Part shown: piece by piece, positions 33,598 to 45,187 of the stretch
Numbering within the stretch: the stretch's first letter is position 1
Layout of the letters: every line of letters starts with the position of its first letter
From: Diospyros lotus
Lineage: Eukaryota > Streptophyta > Magnoliopsida > Ericales > Ebenaceae
Direction of reading: 5' to 3'
NCBI RefSeq assembly: GCF_014633365.1
Contig: NC_068352.1
Coordinates: 20,617,310-20,681,309 of the forward strand
DNA length: 64,000 nt
Translations under genes and position numbers: made by a program
The notes under the pieces: model-generated
Databases searched by the model: none
What the model was told of the DNA's origin: nothing
What the model saw: the letters and a program-made list of their open reading frames with translations, nothing else

Positions 33598-33877
33598 TGG
33601 TGCCTGTATAGTCTTGAATGCACAATGTACCCCATTGTGCTTCTTTGCCTCTTACTTCAGCCATGAAGAAGAAACTACTCATTTTGCTATCATCCATAGA
33701 GTTTTTAGTGCCATAAATGCCTCCATCCTTCTGGCCCAACTTTCGATAAGTGATCGGTTTGAGGTAGCCGTTACACTCACTATTAAAGCTCTAGCTCAGT
33801 TTCAAGATCCTGTTTACAATTGTGTGTTCCATATTCTTGTCCTTCAACAACATGTTAGTGATCTGCAAGTTTATTGA
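33596..33877 (+). pseudogene. LOB-domain (LBD, class I) gene fragment
   Basis: From TGT at 33596 the frame is open for 93 codons to TGA. It keeps the LOB zinc-finger spacing C-x2-C-x6-C-x3-C (CGACIVLNAQCTPLC), the FASYFS block, a GAS-type block (FAIIHRVFSAINASILLAQL) and the family hallmark DPVYNCV with a following LQQHVSDLQ. This matches class I LBD transcription factors of the LBD18/19/30 type, which act in the nucleus in organ and vascular development. There is no start codon (a stop lies two codons upstream of the first Cys) and the protein ends right after the domain. It sits between the ends of a hAT-like element, so it is most simply a captured gene fragment. The remaining open frame is notable for a pseudogene. 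Confidence 0.8.
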
Positions 33878-34818
33878 GTTTTTTTGCAGGATTTACTATT
33901 TGGAAACCATTCTTGTAGCATCCCAAAAATTTGGAGACAAATAAAAATAATTAATTTGGGTGTTTGAGGATATTTTAGAATATTTGGAGATTTTTGAGAA
34001 AATACTTATCTATGATATTTTGAAGAAATAGGAATTAAAGGTAATTAATTAAATTATTTGGGGATATTCATGGAAATAATAAAATAAAATATTTGAGAAT
34101 TTAAGGTAATCAAATAATAGTAAAAAATAATACCAATAATAATAGAAATTATAATAATGGTAAGAATAATACTAATAAAAGAGATAATAATAATAATAGT
34201 TATAATAATAACAAATGTGTAAATTATATTAACTTAAATGAATGAATTAGTATATCAATTTCTATGGTTTGACTTTTTTTTTTTTCCTTGTATTACTCAT
34301 GATTTGATCTCTTGTAAATGTATTGAATATATGGAATAAATGTTATGTTTTGGGTACTTTAATGTTTATGATCTATATCCATTATATAACACCTATTGTG
34401 ATACTCCCTAATAATTCCCAACATTATCTTCGATGTTTCTCATGCGTCTCCCTATTCGAAGAGTACACTAATATATCATCAATAAATACAATTATTAGGA
34501 ATGGGTTTAGAGAAATGAAGGCATTTTCTAAGATGTTATTTTCATCAATCAAATATATTTATTTAAATTCTAAATATATAAAATAATTTAAATGGATGAA
34601 AAATTAAATTAAATTAACATTTACAACGGTTAACGGTCGTAAAATTTATTAATTTAATAATTAAAAAATAAAGTTCACAACGATTTTTAAAAAATTATCG
34701 TAAAATTTAGAAGATAATTTAATAATTAAAAATAAAATAAAATAATTTAATTTCTTTTAATTTTTTTAATATTATTTTATTTTTTCCCACCCTATTTAAA
34801 ATTCTTGGCTCCGCCCCT

Positions 34819-35896
34819 CTATTATCCCCACGTACATATATACATTTAATTTTATTTTTTTAAATATTATAAATTATTATCTAAATAAATTATTAATTCT
34901 AGTTTGTTTAGTAAAAGTTACAATTACTTTAATAATTATAATTAATAATTTATTTACTTTTTTAATCATAACAAAATTTATATATATTTTATATATTTTT
35001 TAATTATATTTGTCAGATAAAAGTGTAACCGAATTGATCAAATTATTTAGAGGAGTTTGACATGATTTAATTGGGGTGGGGGCAATGTAGAGGGTCTAAT
35101 TGGAAGGGGGTTTTAAATGTGTTATTGGTTGAACTCTATCAGTGTTGGATAATATAAACGGTTTGATATTTTTAATTTTTTTTATTTTTAAATTTATTTG
35201 ATTTGAGCATTTATTCGATCAAGTTGGTTTGGTTTTAGAAAAAAATTGGTTTGTTCAATTTGGATGTAACCGAATCAATTGAATTATTCAAATTAAACAA
35301 ACTAATTTTTTTTTATGGTGAGAGGAAAGCTATCGTCGGGAAAATAAGAATGCTTGACGCGAATAGGAGATTAATCCTGTATTTATATATATTGATTACA
35401 TGTAGATCAAAGCATAAATATATGAAGTTACAATTCTTGAAGCTTTCATAAAAACGAAATGAATTTTTCTTTACATCCATGATTGTTATGGTCATAGGTT
35501 GACATATAATGCATCCCAATACCAATCGTCATAAAAATTGACTGAATTATTATTTTAAAAAAATCCTAACTTTTAAATTAACAACACGCTATTTAAATAA
35601 TCTAAGAATCCGTAAAATCAAGTAATTAACAGGTCTGTCCCCATGCATGTGCCACCATCCACATCCAGAGCAGGCGGAAAGAACCAAGGTTTAGATAATC
35701 TAAGGTATATATATATATATATATTTCTTATTATTAGTTAAATATATTAATATAGTGTAATATACATTTTATTTATTCATTCCCATTCGAATGACTTATC
35801 TTAAATTTTACAAATAAATTATTTTGATAAAGTCTCATTTTAAAAAATACTAACCTAGTGTATAGGAGACATTATCATAAAAAATACTATTCGCAA
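34819..35896. other. AT-rich intergenic sequence
   Basis: No gene recognised. A TA microsatellite lies at about 35707-35724. Confidence 0.5.
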
Positions 35897-36305
35897 GGCA
35901 AAATCTCACAACAATATAATGGTCCAAGTAAGATAAAGAAGTCAGTTGTTAATTTGTCAAAGGAGCATTTGGACAAAACATCAGCTCCTAAGGAATACCA
36001 ACCAAAAAATACTTGTTGCTAAGGAATTATTAAAGACATTAAAAGTTTGCCTACCAGCTACGTAAAGGAACCATGAAATAGAGCCTTGATAGAAAGATCA
36101 CCTCAAAGTAGTAGTTAGATCCAACATTACCAAACAAGCACCCAAAAGTTTAATTACATCCCTTGCATTTCCAAAAAACTCCTATATCTAGGCAGCGAAT
36201 GCTCTCTGTCGAGAGGTAGCCCTTTTAACTAGAGAATTTGTAATCGTATTAGCACTTCGTAATACATAAACAAAAATAACTGAGTTGAAAGATTTAGATA
36301 ACCCA
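35897..36305 (-). repeat. Second copy of the LINE tail
   Basis: This block matches 28566-28975 almost base for base; I found only two substitutions in the main part (for example CCAACTACG against CCAGCTACG). It contains the end of the RNase H frame and the 3' region but not the upstream part. Such 5' truncation is typical of LINE insertion. Confidence 0.8.
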
Positions 36306-37060
36306 AAATAATTTAATCTGCTGTTTATGTGGCTTTAGGGAGTCAGGCAGACACCCGAGTCATGTGAAGTCAGTTTGGCCAAGTGCCATTACAAAATGAT
36401 GCGTTAGTGGCATTTTAATAGTCACTTTGGTTATTAAAATTATGGATAATATTATACACGAAATTTTTGTGTAAGTGTTTATTTACAAATTAATACCAAT
36501 ATTAGTTTGGGGAATTATAATAAATTGGTTGCATTTAAGTTTCTGTTATCACAGTTATTAAATTTTGATTTTTGTTAAGATTTAATTATTTTTTATTTTT
36601 TATCAAATTTTATTAATGGAAGTTAACGTGGCAGATATTAATATAAATTCAAAAATTATATAATATTAAAATTAACCTAAACCTCTAAGTAATTTTGGGA
36701 TTATAGTAATGTATACAACATCATCTTTCGTAAACAGAATATGATAAAAAATTAATAGAGAGAATGAATTTTAACATATATCAAAGCTGATGTTGTATAC
36801 ATTATCTATTAAACTTAGATATCATGGTGGTAACCACACAAACTCAAAAAAAGGCCAACATTAGGGATTAAGAGACAAACTTTGAAACACCACCTCGTTA
36901 GATTGCAGCTATTTTCAAATTGGAAGAGTAGATAAATTAATTGTTTTGAAGAGAATGATACATAGCTAGTTGGATCTTAATTAATTATTTGAAATTATTT
37001 TCAAATTGGATTTTGAATTTAGATTTTATGTTTGAATTCTGAGTTTTTAAATTTAACATT
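36306..37060. other. AT-rich intergenic sequence
   Basis: No gene recognised. Confidence 0.5.
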
Positions 37061-37590
37061 TGTGACGAGCCAGAATTTTTTTCAATTTCTATTTACAACC
37101 AGCTCATAACTCAAATACGTGTTAGAATTTTGCCTCATAATTATACATAATCCAGGGGTGTTTCCTTGCATAACAAGGCTTCGACTGATCAAATATAACG
37201 ATAACAAAATTCGAGCCCTTGATCACAAACTCACACCCCAAAGATCTTTTCGGTTGGGAATGCCCTGTACACATAGCCATCTAAAATTGACACGACAAAT
37301 GATCCAATCATGACATTAGCTCCCACACTTGGAATGATGTAAAAGGTAAGATAAGCCACAAGACTCAGTAAGCATAACAGAAGAATATAGGTAAGATTGG
37401 GAACAAATCTCTCAACTAAAATACGTCCCACACAATGCAATGCTGCAAATGGTAATGCCACACCATACCATGCACTAAGATATCGGGTGCATAACACAAA
37501 TATACTAATGCACGTAATGATCCTTGGGGCTTACATAAGAAATGCACAACTTGGCACTCAAGTCCCCGCATACAAACCTACCACAACCAC

Positions 37591-38735
37591 CACTATAAGG
37601 AAAATCGATTTTAGTGATGGAAAAATCTGTCACTAAATATAGAAAATCAGTCACTAAATTTTTAGTGACAGGGTAAAAATCGGTGGCAAAAAAGGGCATC
37701 ACTGAATTTCAGTGATAGGGTTGGACAATCTATGGTGGGTATTCACGTCGCAGATTTTTTAAATAATAAAAAATATTAAAAGTAATGTTAAAATAAAATA
37801 ATATAAAAAATATTAAATTAATATAAATATTTTAAATAAATAATATTATTTATTAAAATATGTTTTTAATTTTAAAATTTTAAAAATTAAAATTAAAAAT
37901 TAAAAAAATTATTAAAATTAAAAAATTAATATTAATATTTATTAAAATATTTTTTTAAAATTAAAATTAATTTTTTTAAAATAATAAATAAAATATTAAA
38001 ATTAACTTTAAAATTAAAAATATATATATAAAATTAAAAAATTTTAAAATAACAAGAAACTTTTTTTAAAAATTTTTAAATAAAATATTAAAAAGTAACA
38101 TTAGAAAGTAAATATTAATATTATCAATGTTTACATTAAAAAAACACAAAATTAATATTAATAAGTAATGAAATTTTAATTTAAAAAATTTCAAATGAAA
38201 ATTTAATATTGTCAATGTTTATAACATTCAATTACAATCAATTGTCATTATTATTCTCATTTACATCTTCTTTATCATCACCATCGTCCTGATCGGCTAC
38301 TAGGTCAGATCCATCAGGAACAGTCTACGGTTCAACATCTGCAGTAAATTATTTTGTTAATCGTTGTACTACTATATTAATTTATAATTGTCACACCGTC
38401 ATTTGTTTTTGTCATTGTCGTAGTTGCTGATTCTCAAACTGGGATTGAGGCAGCTCTTCATTTAATTTGGTGACTCTAAGTCTCATTTGTTCAAACTTTT
38501 GTGACATATTGAACATGATTTGACCCTTTTTATTCTGACCACTGATAGCTTGATAGAAGAGATCGTGTTCATTAATTGTAGGCAACGAGTACTTTTCGGT
38601 ACTTACGGCTGATAAAGATGCCTCCACACTCAATCTGTCGTATATTTCTTATAAAATTAAAACATTATTGTTATTAATTAAATAAATATTTTAAAATAAA
38701 AAATTTAATTTAATATATAAATACACTTACAGCGA
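37591..38735 (-). mobile_element. Truncated CACTA element
   Basis: It starts CACTATAAGGAAAATC at 37591, followed by the subterminal pattern TTTTAGTGATGG and TCAGTCACTAAA. The interior is very AT-rich. No matching TATAGTG end was found, so the right part seems deleted; 38735 is only where the AT-rich DNA ends. Confidence 0.5.
38240..38633 (-). pseudogene. En/Spm (Ptta-type) transposase-associated protein, C-terminal fragment
   Basis: On the - strand 38633-38412 reads LPTINEHDLFYQAISGQNKK, then FNMSQKFEQMRLRVTKLNEE. After an intron-like gap an acidic tail (DLVADQDDGDDKEDVNENNN) follows at about 38320-38240. The hydrophobic-charged 'LYY.V.G..KKG' type block and coiled coil are typical of the C-terminus of the small protein of plant CACTA elements. 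The N-terminal domain is missing. Confidence 0.45.
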
Positions 38736-40345
38736 CACCCCTAGCTCTGTCATCGACTCACACTTCTTGTCCTTGAGCAAGACACATGAGGCATATGGCT
38801 AGCATAAGGCACATGAGCCCGAGGCTCCCACAATATAATCCACACGACCCCGAAGCTCCCACAACACAATCCACACCAGTCCGAGACTCTTATCACAACC
38901 ACATATCGGAGTTCCCAAGTCACAGCTATCTGGAGCCTAGCTCCCACTCATAGTTATTGAGGGTCAACTCTATACCATAATCCATATCAAATGGTAACCA
39001 TGCAATGCAACAAATAATAAATGCAATGACTTTTGCAATATTAACGTGATGGCAAGATCCCCATAAATCAAGCATCAGACCATGCTACACCCACGCAGGA
39101 ATTCACACAAGAAAATGTTCTAAATGCATATGCTCACCTACATACACAAGTCAGCACTCAACAGGCCAGCTATGTCATGCCAATGCTCATACTCCTAACA
39201 TATACAAGCATAACCCCCAATGAATGCAAGCCATATCTCATTCACTACAATGCCATGCGATATGTCACATAATGACAAAGTCAATTGATAGTGATTAGGC
39301 ATCGGTCAACAATCCATGACTAGAAACAATCAGTCGACAACCGTCCTCAGCCTAGTTGACGGTTTGCTGATCTAGTGTCACCAAACAGTCAACATGTCAC
39401 CTCATCGGTCGACAACTCCTGCCCCCTATTATCATGACTCACTCTTGTGAGAAACCATAAACTCAACCCAATCCCACCAACCCTCTAGGAATCTAGTCCC
39501 AAACTGGTTCGGCATCATTCCCAAGGAAATTAATAAGGGTGGTACAATACCCCGTAAACACTTACCAATTTAATCTCTGGAAGTCTCTTATTCAATTTAA
39601 TTTACACAACAAATATCCCTTACACATATAAATAATTTTTGAAACCAAATCGGGTTAAGGAAAGAGATGAAATCCATAAATCAAATGAGACTCGCAAAGG
39701 GAGTAAGGAGCTTGCCTTTAATTAACTAATTTTGGTGTTTTTCTGCCCACACGTCACTACATTAATACACACTGCAAAATAATTTTAATTCAACTAAATT
39801 AGTAAGATTGCACCCAAAATTAAATTCCAACGTACCATACGGATTTACCAATATAATTTACCCCACTTACTTGATTATTTAAACTTCAACTAGCCTAAAT
39901 TTTTATGTAATTTATATTGAATTTTTTCCCCCAATTTTCAGCTTCTTCGCGTTGCTTCTTCTTCTTTAATTTTCCCTCAAAGTTGTTGTTCGAAGACCTC
40001 CCGAAACCTACTAAAATGAGGGGTTTAAATGGCAAAAGAAGGTGGCTCAACGCACACTGCATGGCAGCTAGCTGCTGCCCACAAGTCAACCCCAAAACGA
40101 CGTCGTTTTAGGGCTAGGCTTGTTGATTAAAAATCAGCATTTTTATTAGCCGCGTGAACCTGAAGCCCAGCTCAAACCCACGACCCACTACATAGCCATC
40201 TCGCCTTGTTGCTTCTTCAATATATATACGCACATCATTAATTTTAAAATGATCCCCAACCATGTTTCAAAAATCATGCCTAGACCCCATAATTTTAAAA
40301 AGTTATCACACACGCCCTAACTTAATAATAACACCTATACTCTAA

Positions 40346-40879
40346 ATTTTTCAACGATTATTTGGCTATTTTTTTAATACAAAATAATTTAATACTTCCC
40401 CTTAAATACACAAATACTCAATAATCATTGCGTATACAACAAATAATAATTATTAATTATCTTTGAATTATCGGAATGTTATAAAATTAATTATTTGAAA
40501 TTTAATAATTTGTTTACTTGTATTGCAATGAATTATTCATAACTTGTAATTTGGAAGTTTACTGATGATTCATACATTTGAAATTTACTTTTGTAGTCAT
40601 AAAAAGGATTAGTATTGAAAAAAAAAATTGAGTGAGAATGGTTTTATTGTAAATCAAAAGAACCAAAAGGACATTGTTGGCATAGGCATGTATGATAAAT
40701 AGTTTGAAAACTAGTATTTAGATAATTAATCCTATATATCTAATGAGATTAACTCTTCTAATTATGGTATAATTCACGACTTGACAAGCTTATGCATGGT
40801 CAAGCACAACGCATATGAATTTAATTAGCTCCCTTATTATTCAATGTTTAATTAAAAGTCTTATATAAGTGATACACCT
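40346..40879. other. AT-rich intergenic sequence
   Basis: No gene recognised. Confidence 0.5.
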
Positions 40880-41500
40880 AAAGATTACACGTGACACATG
40901 CCTATTCATAGGCCACCCTAGGCCTTAGTCCATCTAACTAGGCCATCATCGACCTCGGTCCAGTCAACTAGGCCACTCAGCCTCAGTCCACTTAATGAGA
41001 CCACCCTAGTGCTCATTCCAACTAACCAGGCCACTCTTAGCCTAGGTAGTTTACTTCGGTCCAACTCGTACCAAAATGGGGTCTTCAACAAATCCCAAGA
41101 CAAGCAAACTCTCTTTAGGATTGGAATACCCAATTTAACTAGGATTATCTCCTAGGAGTAAGCAATGAGCTCAATCTCGATATAAGATTATGTTATATAA
41201 TTTAGTAATTGATTCAAATTTCAATAAAATTTGAAATAAACCTCTTCTAAACTTTGGGAAGACAGTCTTCCAAAATAAGGTTATTCTTAGATGATATCTA
41301 ATAAAGAGATCTAATTTTAAGTAAATGATTATCTCTAAATTATTATAAATAAATAAAGACATTTACTCCGAGGTAAGAATTCTATAGCTATGCTTCTCAA
41401 TTTTTGTTATTGCTCCACTTTTGACTCGAAGTGGCTTGCTTAGCTAGCTCCAGAAAAATCTCACTATTCTTTTTTACAAAAAGCCGATTCAAAAAGTTTG
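40880..41500 (+). repeat. LTR-like fragment with short degenerate tandem repeats
   Basis: Units of about 30-35 bases built on CTAGGCC and CTCAGTCCA recur from 40905 to about 41075. Further on, ATAAATAAAGACATTTACTC at 41346 and TTTGACTCGAAGTGGCTTGC at about 41418 resemble the start region of gypsy LTRs. No coding region or boundaries can be given. Confidence 0.35.
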
Positions 41501-41888
41501 TAGTTCAGATTTTTTTATGATTAATCGATATGTTTTCTTCACAAACATATTGATAATCAATTCTTTGCATAATCACTAGGTTTCTTAAAGTTTCTAAATT
41601 CCTCAATTGAGTATCTTAGTTTTTGAGCCATATAAGTAGGGTACATATCATATGAATTGATGATTAATTAATTTGACGAAACACTTTGGACCTATTTAGT
41701 TGGAAAACTAACCATGCTTTTTTTTTGGAAAATTATTTTAAAGAAAATGAAAATTTAAAAGTTTGTTCAAATATTATAAAATTTTTTCAAACAAAAAAAG
41801 TCTCCATTCAGGCAGCGTGATTTTTAAAATTTTACTTCAATTCATTAATGCAAGTCAAGAGGCTTGCTGGGTTTTCTTTGAGAATTAG

Positions 41889-44757
41889 AGGGTGTTTGGA
41901 TACTAAGCTGAAAAGCTAATTCACTAACGTTTGGTAAAAGCTTTATTCTTCCAAATTTTTTCGAAAACACTACTAGGAGTTTATTGCGTTGATCAATTAA
42001 ATTACTTATTTACCCTAAAACAAAACATATATTTTCAACCTATATCCTTCTGTATCCCTCTGCTTTTTCTGATCTCACTGCTGCAAGACCCATCTCCGGT
42101 AGCCATCGTTACTGTCAGGGCCCGCTTCCGGATATACCTGCTAGCATACGACATCCGAAAGAAGGTCCTTTCAAAATGGAACATAGAAGCATACATAACC
42201 AAAACTTCATATAATAAACAAGCTCACTTCTAACATAAGCGTTAACCATTCTTACAACATTTCTTTAGGCTTACAAGCCATACAAATCTCAAAGTATACA
42301 AGGGTCCAAAAACATGCAAAAGGAAATAATTTTCAACACCGGCCCTCCTCGCAAGCCCCAAAAATCTTTAGGTCGGGGAAGATCTCTGTACATGACTAAA
42401 ATCCACTTCAAGCCCCATTAGACTCCCCTTCTGCTATACATTTTACCTTACTTGGAATGACAACAAGCAAACAAGTGAGCCACAAAGCTCAGCAAGCATA
42501 ATATAGCAAAAGGAGATGATGATACAATCACTGCCGGAAGGCATGCATAAGATAGGAATCAATGGAACACCACTACCCAACATTTAGAACAAAACGTTTA
42601 ATCATGCCTTCCACATCATTAATACCTCAACAATTGGTATCTCCTTACTTAGCAACAAGGCGCCCATGCAACTCATAGAGTGACATTAACCCAATTTGAA
42701 TAATGGCATAAAAACCCATTTCTTTCCATATGTGACTCATAGCACAAAAAGTCACCAACTCATGCTCATGCAATTTGGTATAATGATAGAAAAATACATG
42801 CCCCCGTTGGCCCTCTAGGCCTCCACATTCATGATTGGATGCATACATATATATATCAAATCCATCATCCACCACAATGGTAAGAGCATCGCCTGCCGGG
42901 TTTATGGCCACCTCACCCGCGCTAGGCGCTCATTGGGATATCCCGTCTCACACTTGCGGAACTTAGCCGCCGTGCCAAAATAATAATAAGAGGCATTAAG
43001 ATAATGATATCAATGCATCACACAAGATAAGGGAGTTCCATGGACATGCCAACCGAAAGCATAACGAAACAACTTCCCAAAACATGACCATTATGGGTAA
43101 TATAGGATTAGGAAAGCCTTAAACCACTCAAACCATAACCAAATATATATTATATTATATATCAAATTAAATCCCTTGAAGTCTAGTTTATGACGCTTCA
43201 AACGGATCGCAATTTTGAGTTCTACGTCAAAAGTTATGGCCAAAAAAGCAAAGCATGCGCAAAGTAGTCAAAGCTGCGGCCGAGTCGACTCGGCCTAAGT
43301 CGACTTGACCACTTGGGCGAGTCGACTTGGCCGAGAATGCCCAAAAAGGGCCAAAAAAACCTCCAAAAATCCTTAAAATGACTAAAAAACACACCAAAAC
43401 AATCCCAAAACAACCCATGGCTAATTTCCTAACCCCCAAGTTGCCATTTCATGAAAGAAAAATGGGGAAGACAAGCCCCAAAGAGACCAAGAACAAGACT
43501 CAATGAAGCCATTTAAAAGAAACTCATATTTCTTTTGGAAAAAGTGGGAAACAACCCACACAACTCAAGCTTCAAAACACCATTTGAAGTTATGAACATA
43601 GCCACTTGACTAAACATAAAGATATAATCTTTGCATCAAAAGATAGGAGAGTAAAGAGTGATACTTGCATAAAAAAAATAGAAGAAAAGGAGATGGATGC
43701 TTGCCTTTAATATGAAGAAAACCAAAGAGAAGATGAAGATGAAGACCCTCCACTTGAGCTTGCTTCCCAACCAACAATGGAAGAAGATGAAGGAATGAAG
43801 AAGATGAAGTAAAAGAAGCAAGGGCTGCCGAGAGAAGAAGAGAAAGAGAGAGAGTGGGAGAGGAAAATTGGAGAGGAAGCAAGAAGGCATGGCTTGCCTT
43901 CTCGCCAACACCAAACCCACCAAATACCATCTTTTCTTTCCACATTTGCCCCACATAAATATCACACACATAACACTTTATCAAGCCCCATTTAGGTCTT
44001 TTAGCTTTATTTCCATTTTCATATTCATTTTCTTTAATCACCAATTTACACACACAATTAACTCTCATATATATAAATGCAAAGGCCCACTTATAAATGG
44101 CCAAAGCTCACTCAAGAGCCCATCCATGCTAGGCCCATAAAATTGATCAACCCATTACTTCCTTTGGGGCTACAACCCTTGGTTCAAGCCCACTTTAAAA
44201 CCACCATTTTATGCCTTAATTATCACACATACAATAATTCATTTTCAAGAAAAAAAAATTTAAACAACAAATATCACTTTAACTTTATATAATTGCCTAT
44301 AGCAATTAAGAGCCATATGAAATGCTCTAAACTCAAGAATGCAAATATCATCTAAGACCCATTAAACGGGTCGTTACAGTTACTGTCGCCTGTCGCCGTA
44401 GCCCGTCGCCTTCTCTTGCTGTCACTGTTGCCTCCATATGCGATTTTGTTCACTATATATATATATATAATATATATTAATATATATTGAATTAATATAT
44501 TTAATATTTTTATTAAAAATTAGTATTTTTATAAATTTTATTTTCATTATTCAACATCTTTATTTTCGTATTTTTGTCAAGTTCTAATAGTTTATCAGCT
44601 CTTTCAAACTAAACACATGACTATTAACTAAGAGTTGAAAAACACATTTATTCATACACGTTATTAGCTTAATTAAACACTACACATCTTTTAAGGTTTA
44701 CACAACTTAAAAGTTCAACAGTTTAAAAACTGCTAAAAAAAATGATAAGCCAAACAG
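41889..44757. mobile_element. MITE-like sequence split by a solo LTR
   Basis: GGGTGTTTGGATACTAAGCT at 41890 and the inverse of GATAAGCCAAACAGTC (ending about 44758) look like imperfect inverted ends. With the 2266-bp LTR and one target duplication removed the unit would be about 600 bp. A target duplication for the MITE itself was not found, so the call is weak. Confidence 0.35.
42113..44378 (-). repeat. Solo LTR, - orientation, with 5-bp target duplication (copy c)
   Basis: On the - strand it runs from TGTAACGACCCGTTTAATGG (44378) to CGGGCCCTGACA (42113), 2266 bp. GTTAC is present on both sides at 42108-42112 and 44379-44383. No internal retrotransposon region is attached, so it is a solo LTR left by LTR-LTR recombination. 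Open frames near 43610-44104 have counterparts near 31480-31840 in the LTR copy at 29928-32151 and are non-coding. This is the reference copy for the LTR family in the window. Confidence 0.85.
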
Positions 44758-45187
44758 TCTTTACTATTTTAGACTACTCTACTCCTCTGGAACCTAATGT
44801 TCACCTTACTCTTCTTGATGACTCCCTTTCGAATGGCTTCACTATTTATTGCTAACTTGTTGATAGTTTGGTTTATCTTACCATCACGTGTCAATATTGC
44901 TTATGTTGTTCACATTGTTAGCCAATTTATGGTCACCCTTCTACTCATGTTCTATGGTTTTGTGAATTCTTCACTATGTCAAAAGGCACGATTTTCCATG
45001 GTTTACACTTTTCTAAGAACTTTTTCCTTAAATTGCTTGTTTATTTTGATGTTAATTATGCTAGTGATCCCACTGATTGTCACTCTAGTTACTATTTGCT
45101 TTTGCTTCTTCCTTGGTGACTCCTTCATATCTTGGCATAGTAAGAAACAAACCCTCATTACTTGCTCTAGCATTGAAGTTGAATATA

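Larger units (their letters stand above)
32780..34818. mobile_element. hAT-like non-autonomous element carrying a LOB-domain fragment
   Basis: The left end AGGGGCGGAGC (32780-32790) and the right end GCTCCGCCCCT (34808-34818) are perfect 11-bp inverted repeats of the same type as the element in the O-methyltransferase intron. A 20-base palindrome lies at 32803-32822 (GGGTGGGCAATTGCCCACCC). A CT microsatellite is at about 33017-33042. No transposase is present. The flanks (ACCTACAC and CTATTATC) do not form a clear 8-bp duplication, so one end may have been altered. Confidence 0.6.
37061..40345 (-). repeat. Solo-LTR-like repeat, - orientation (copy b), interrupted by a CACTA remnant
   Basis: It opens TGTGACGAGCC at 37061. 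AAAGATCTTTTCGGTTGGGA at about 37239 and ACTTGGAATGATGTAAAAGG at about 37328 match the other copies at 42113 and 51455. The element at 37591 to about 38735 splits it; without it the length is about 2.1 kb, close to the 2266-bp intact copy. Three related GAGGCTCCCACA units lie near 38820-38890. The right end is poorly defined. Confidence 0.5.

Noticed and set aside
32771..34836. An 8-bp target duplication around the LOB-carrying hAT-like element (CACCTACA and CACGTACA)
   Set aside because: The matching bases lie ten bases beyond the right inverted repeat, so the match is probably accidental.
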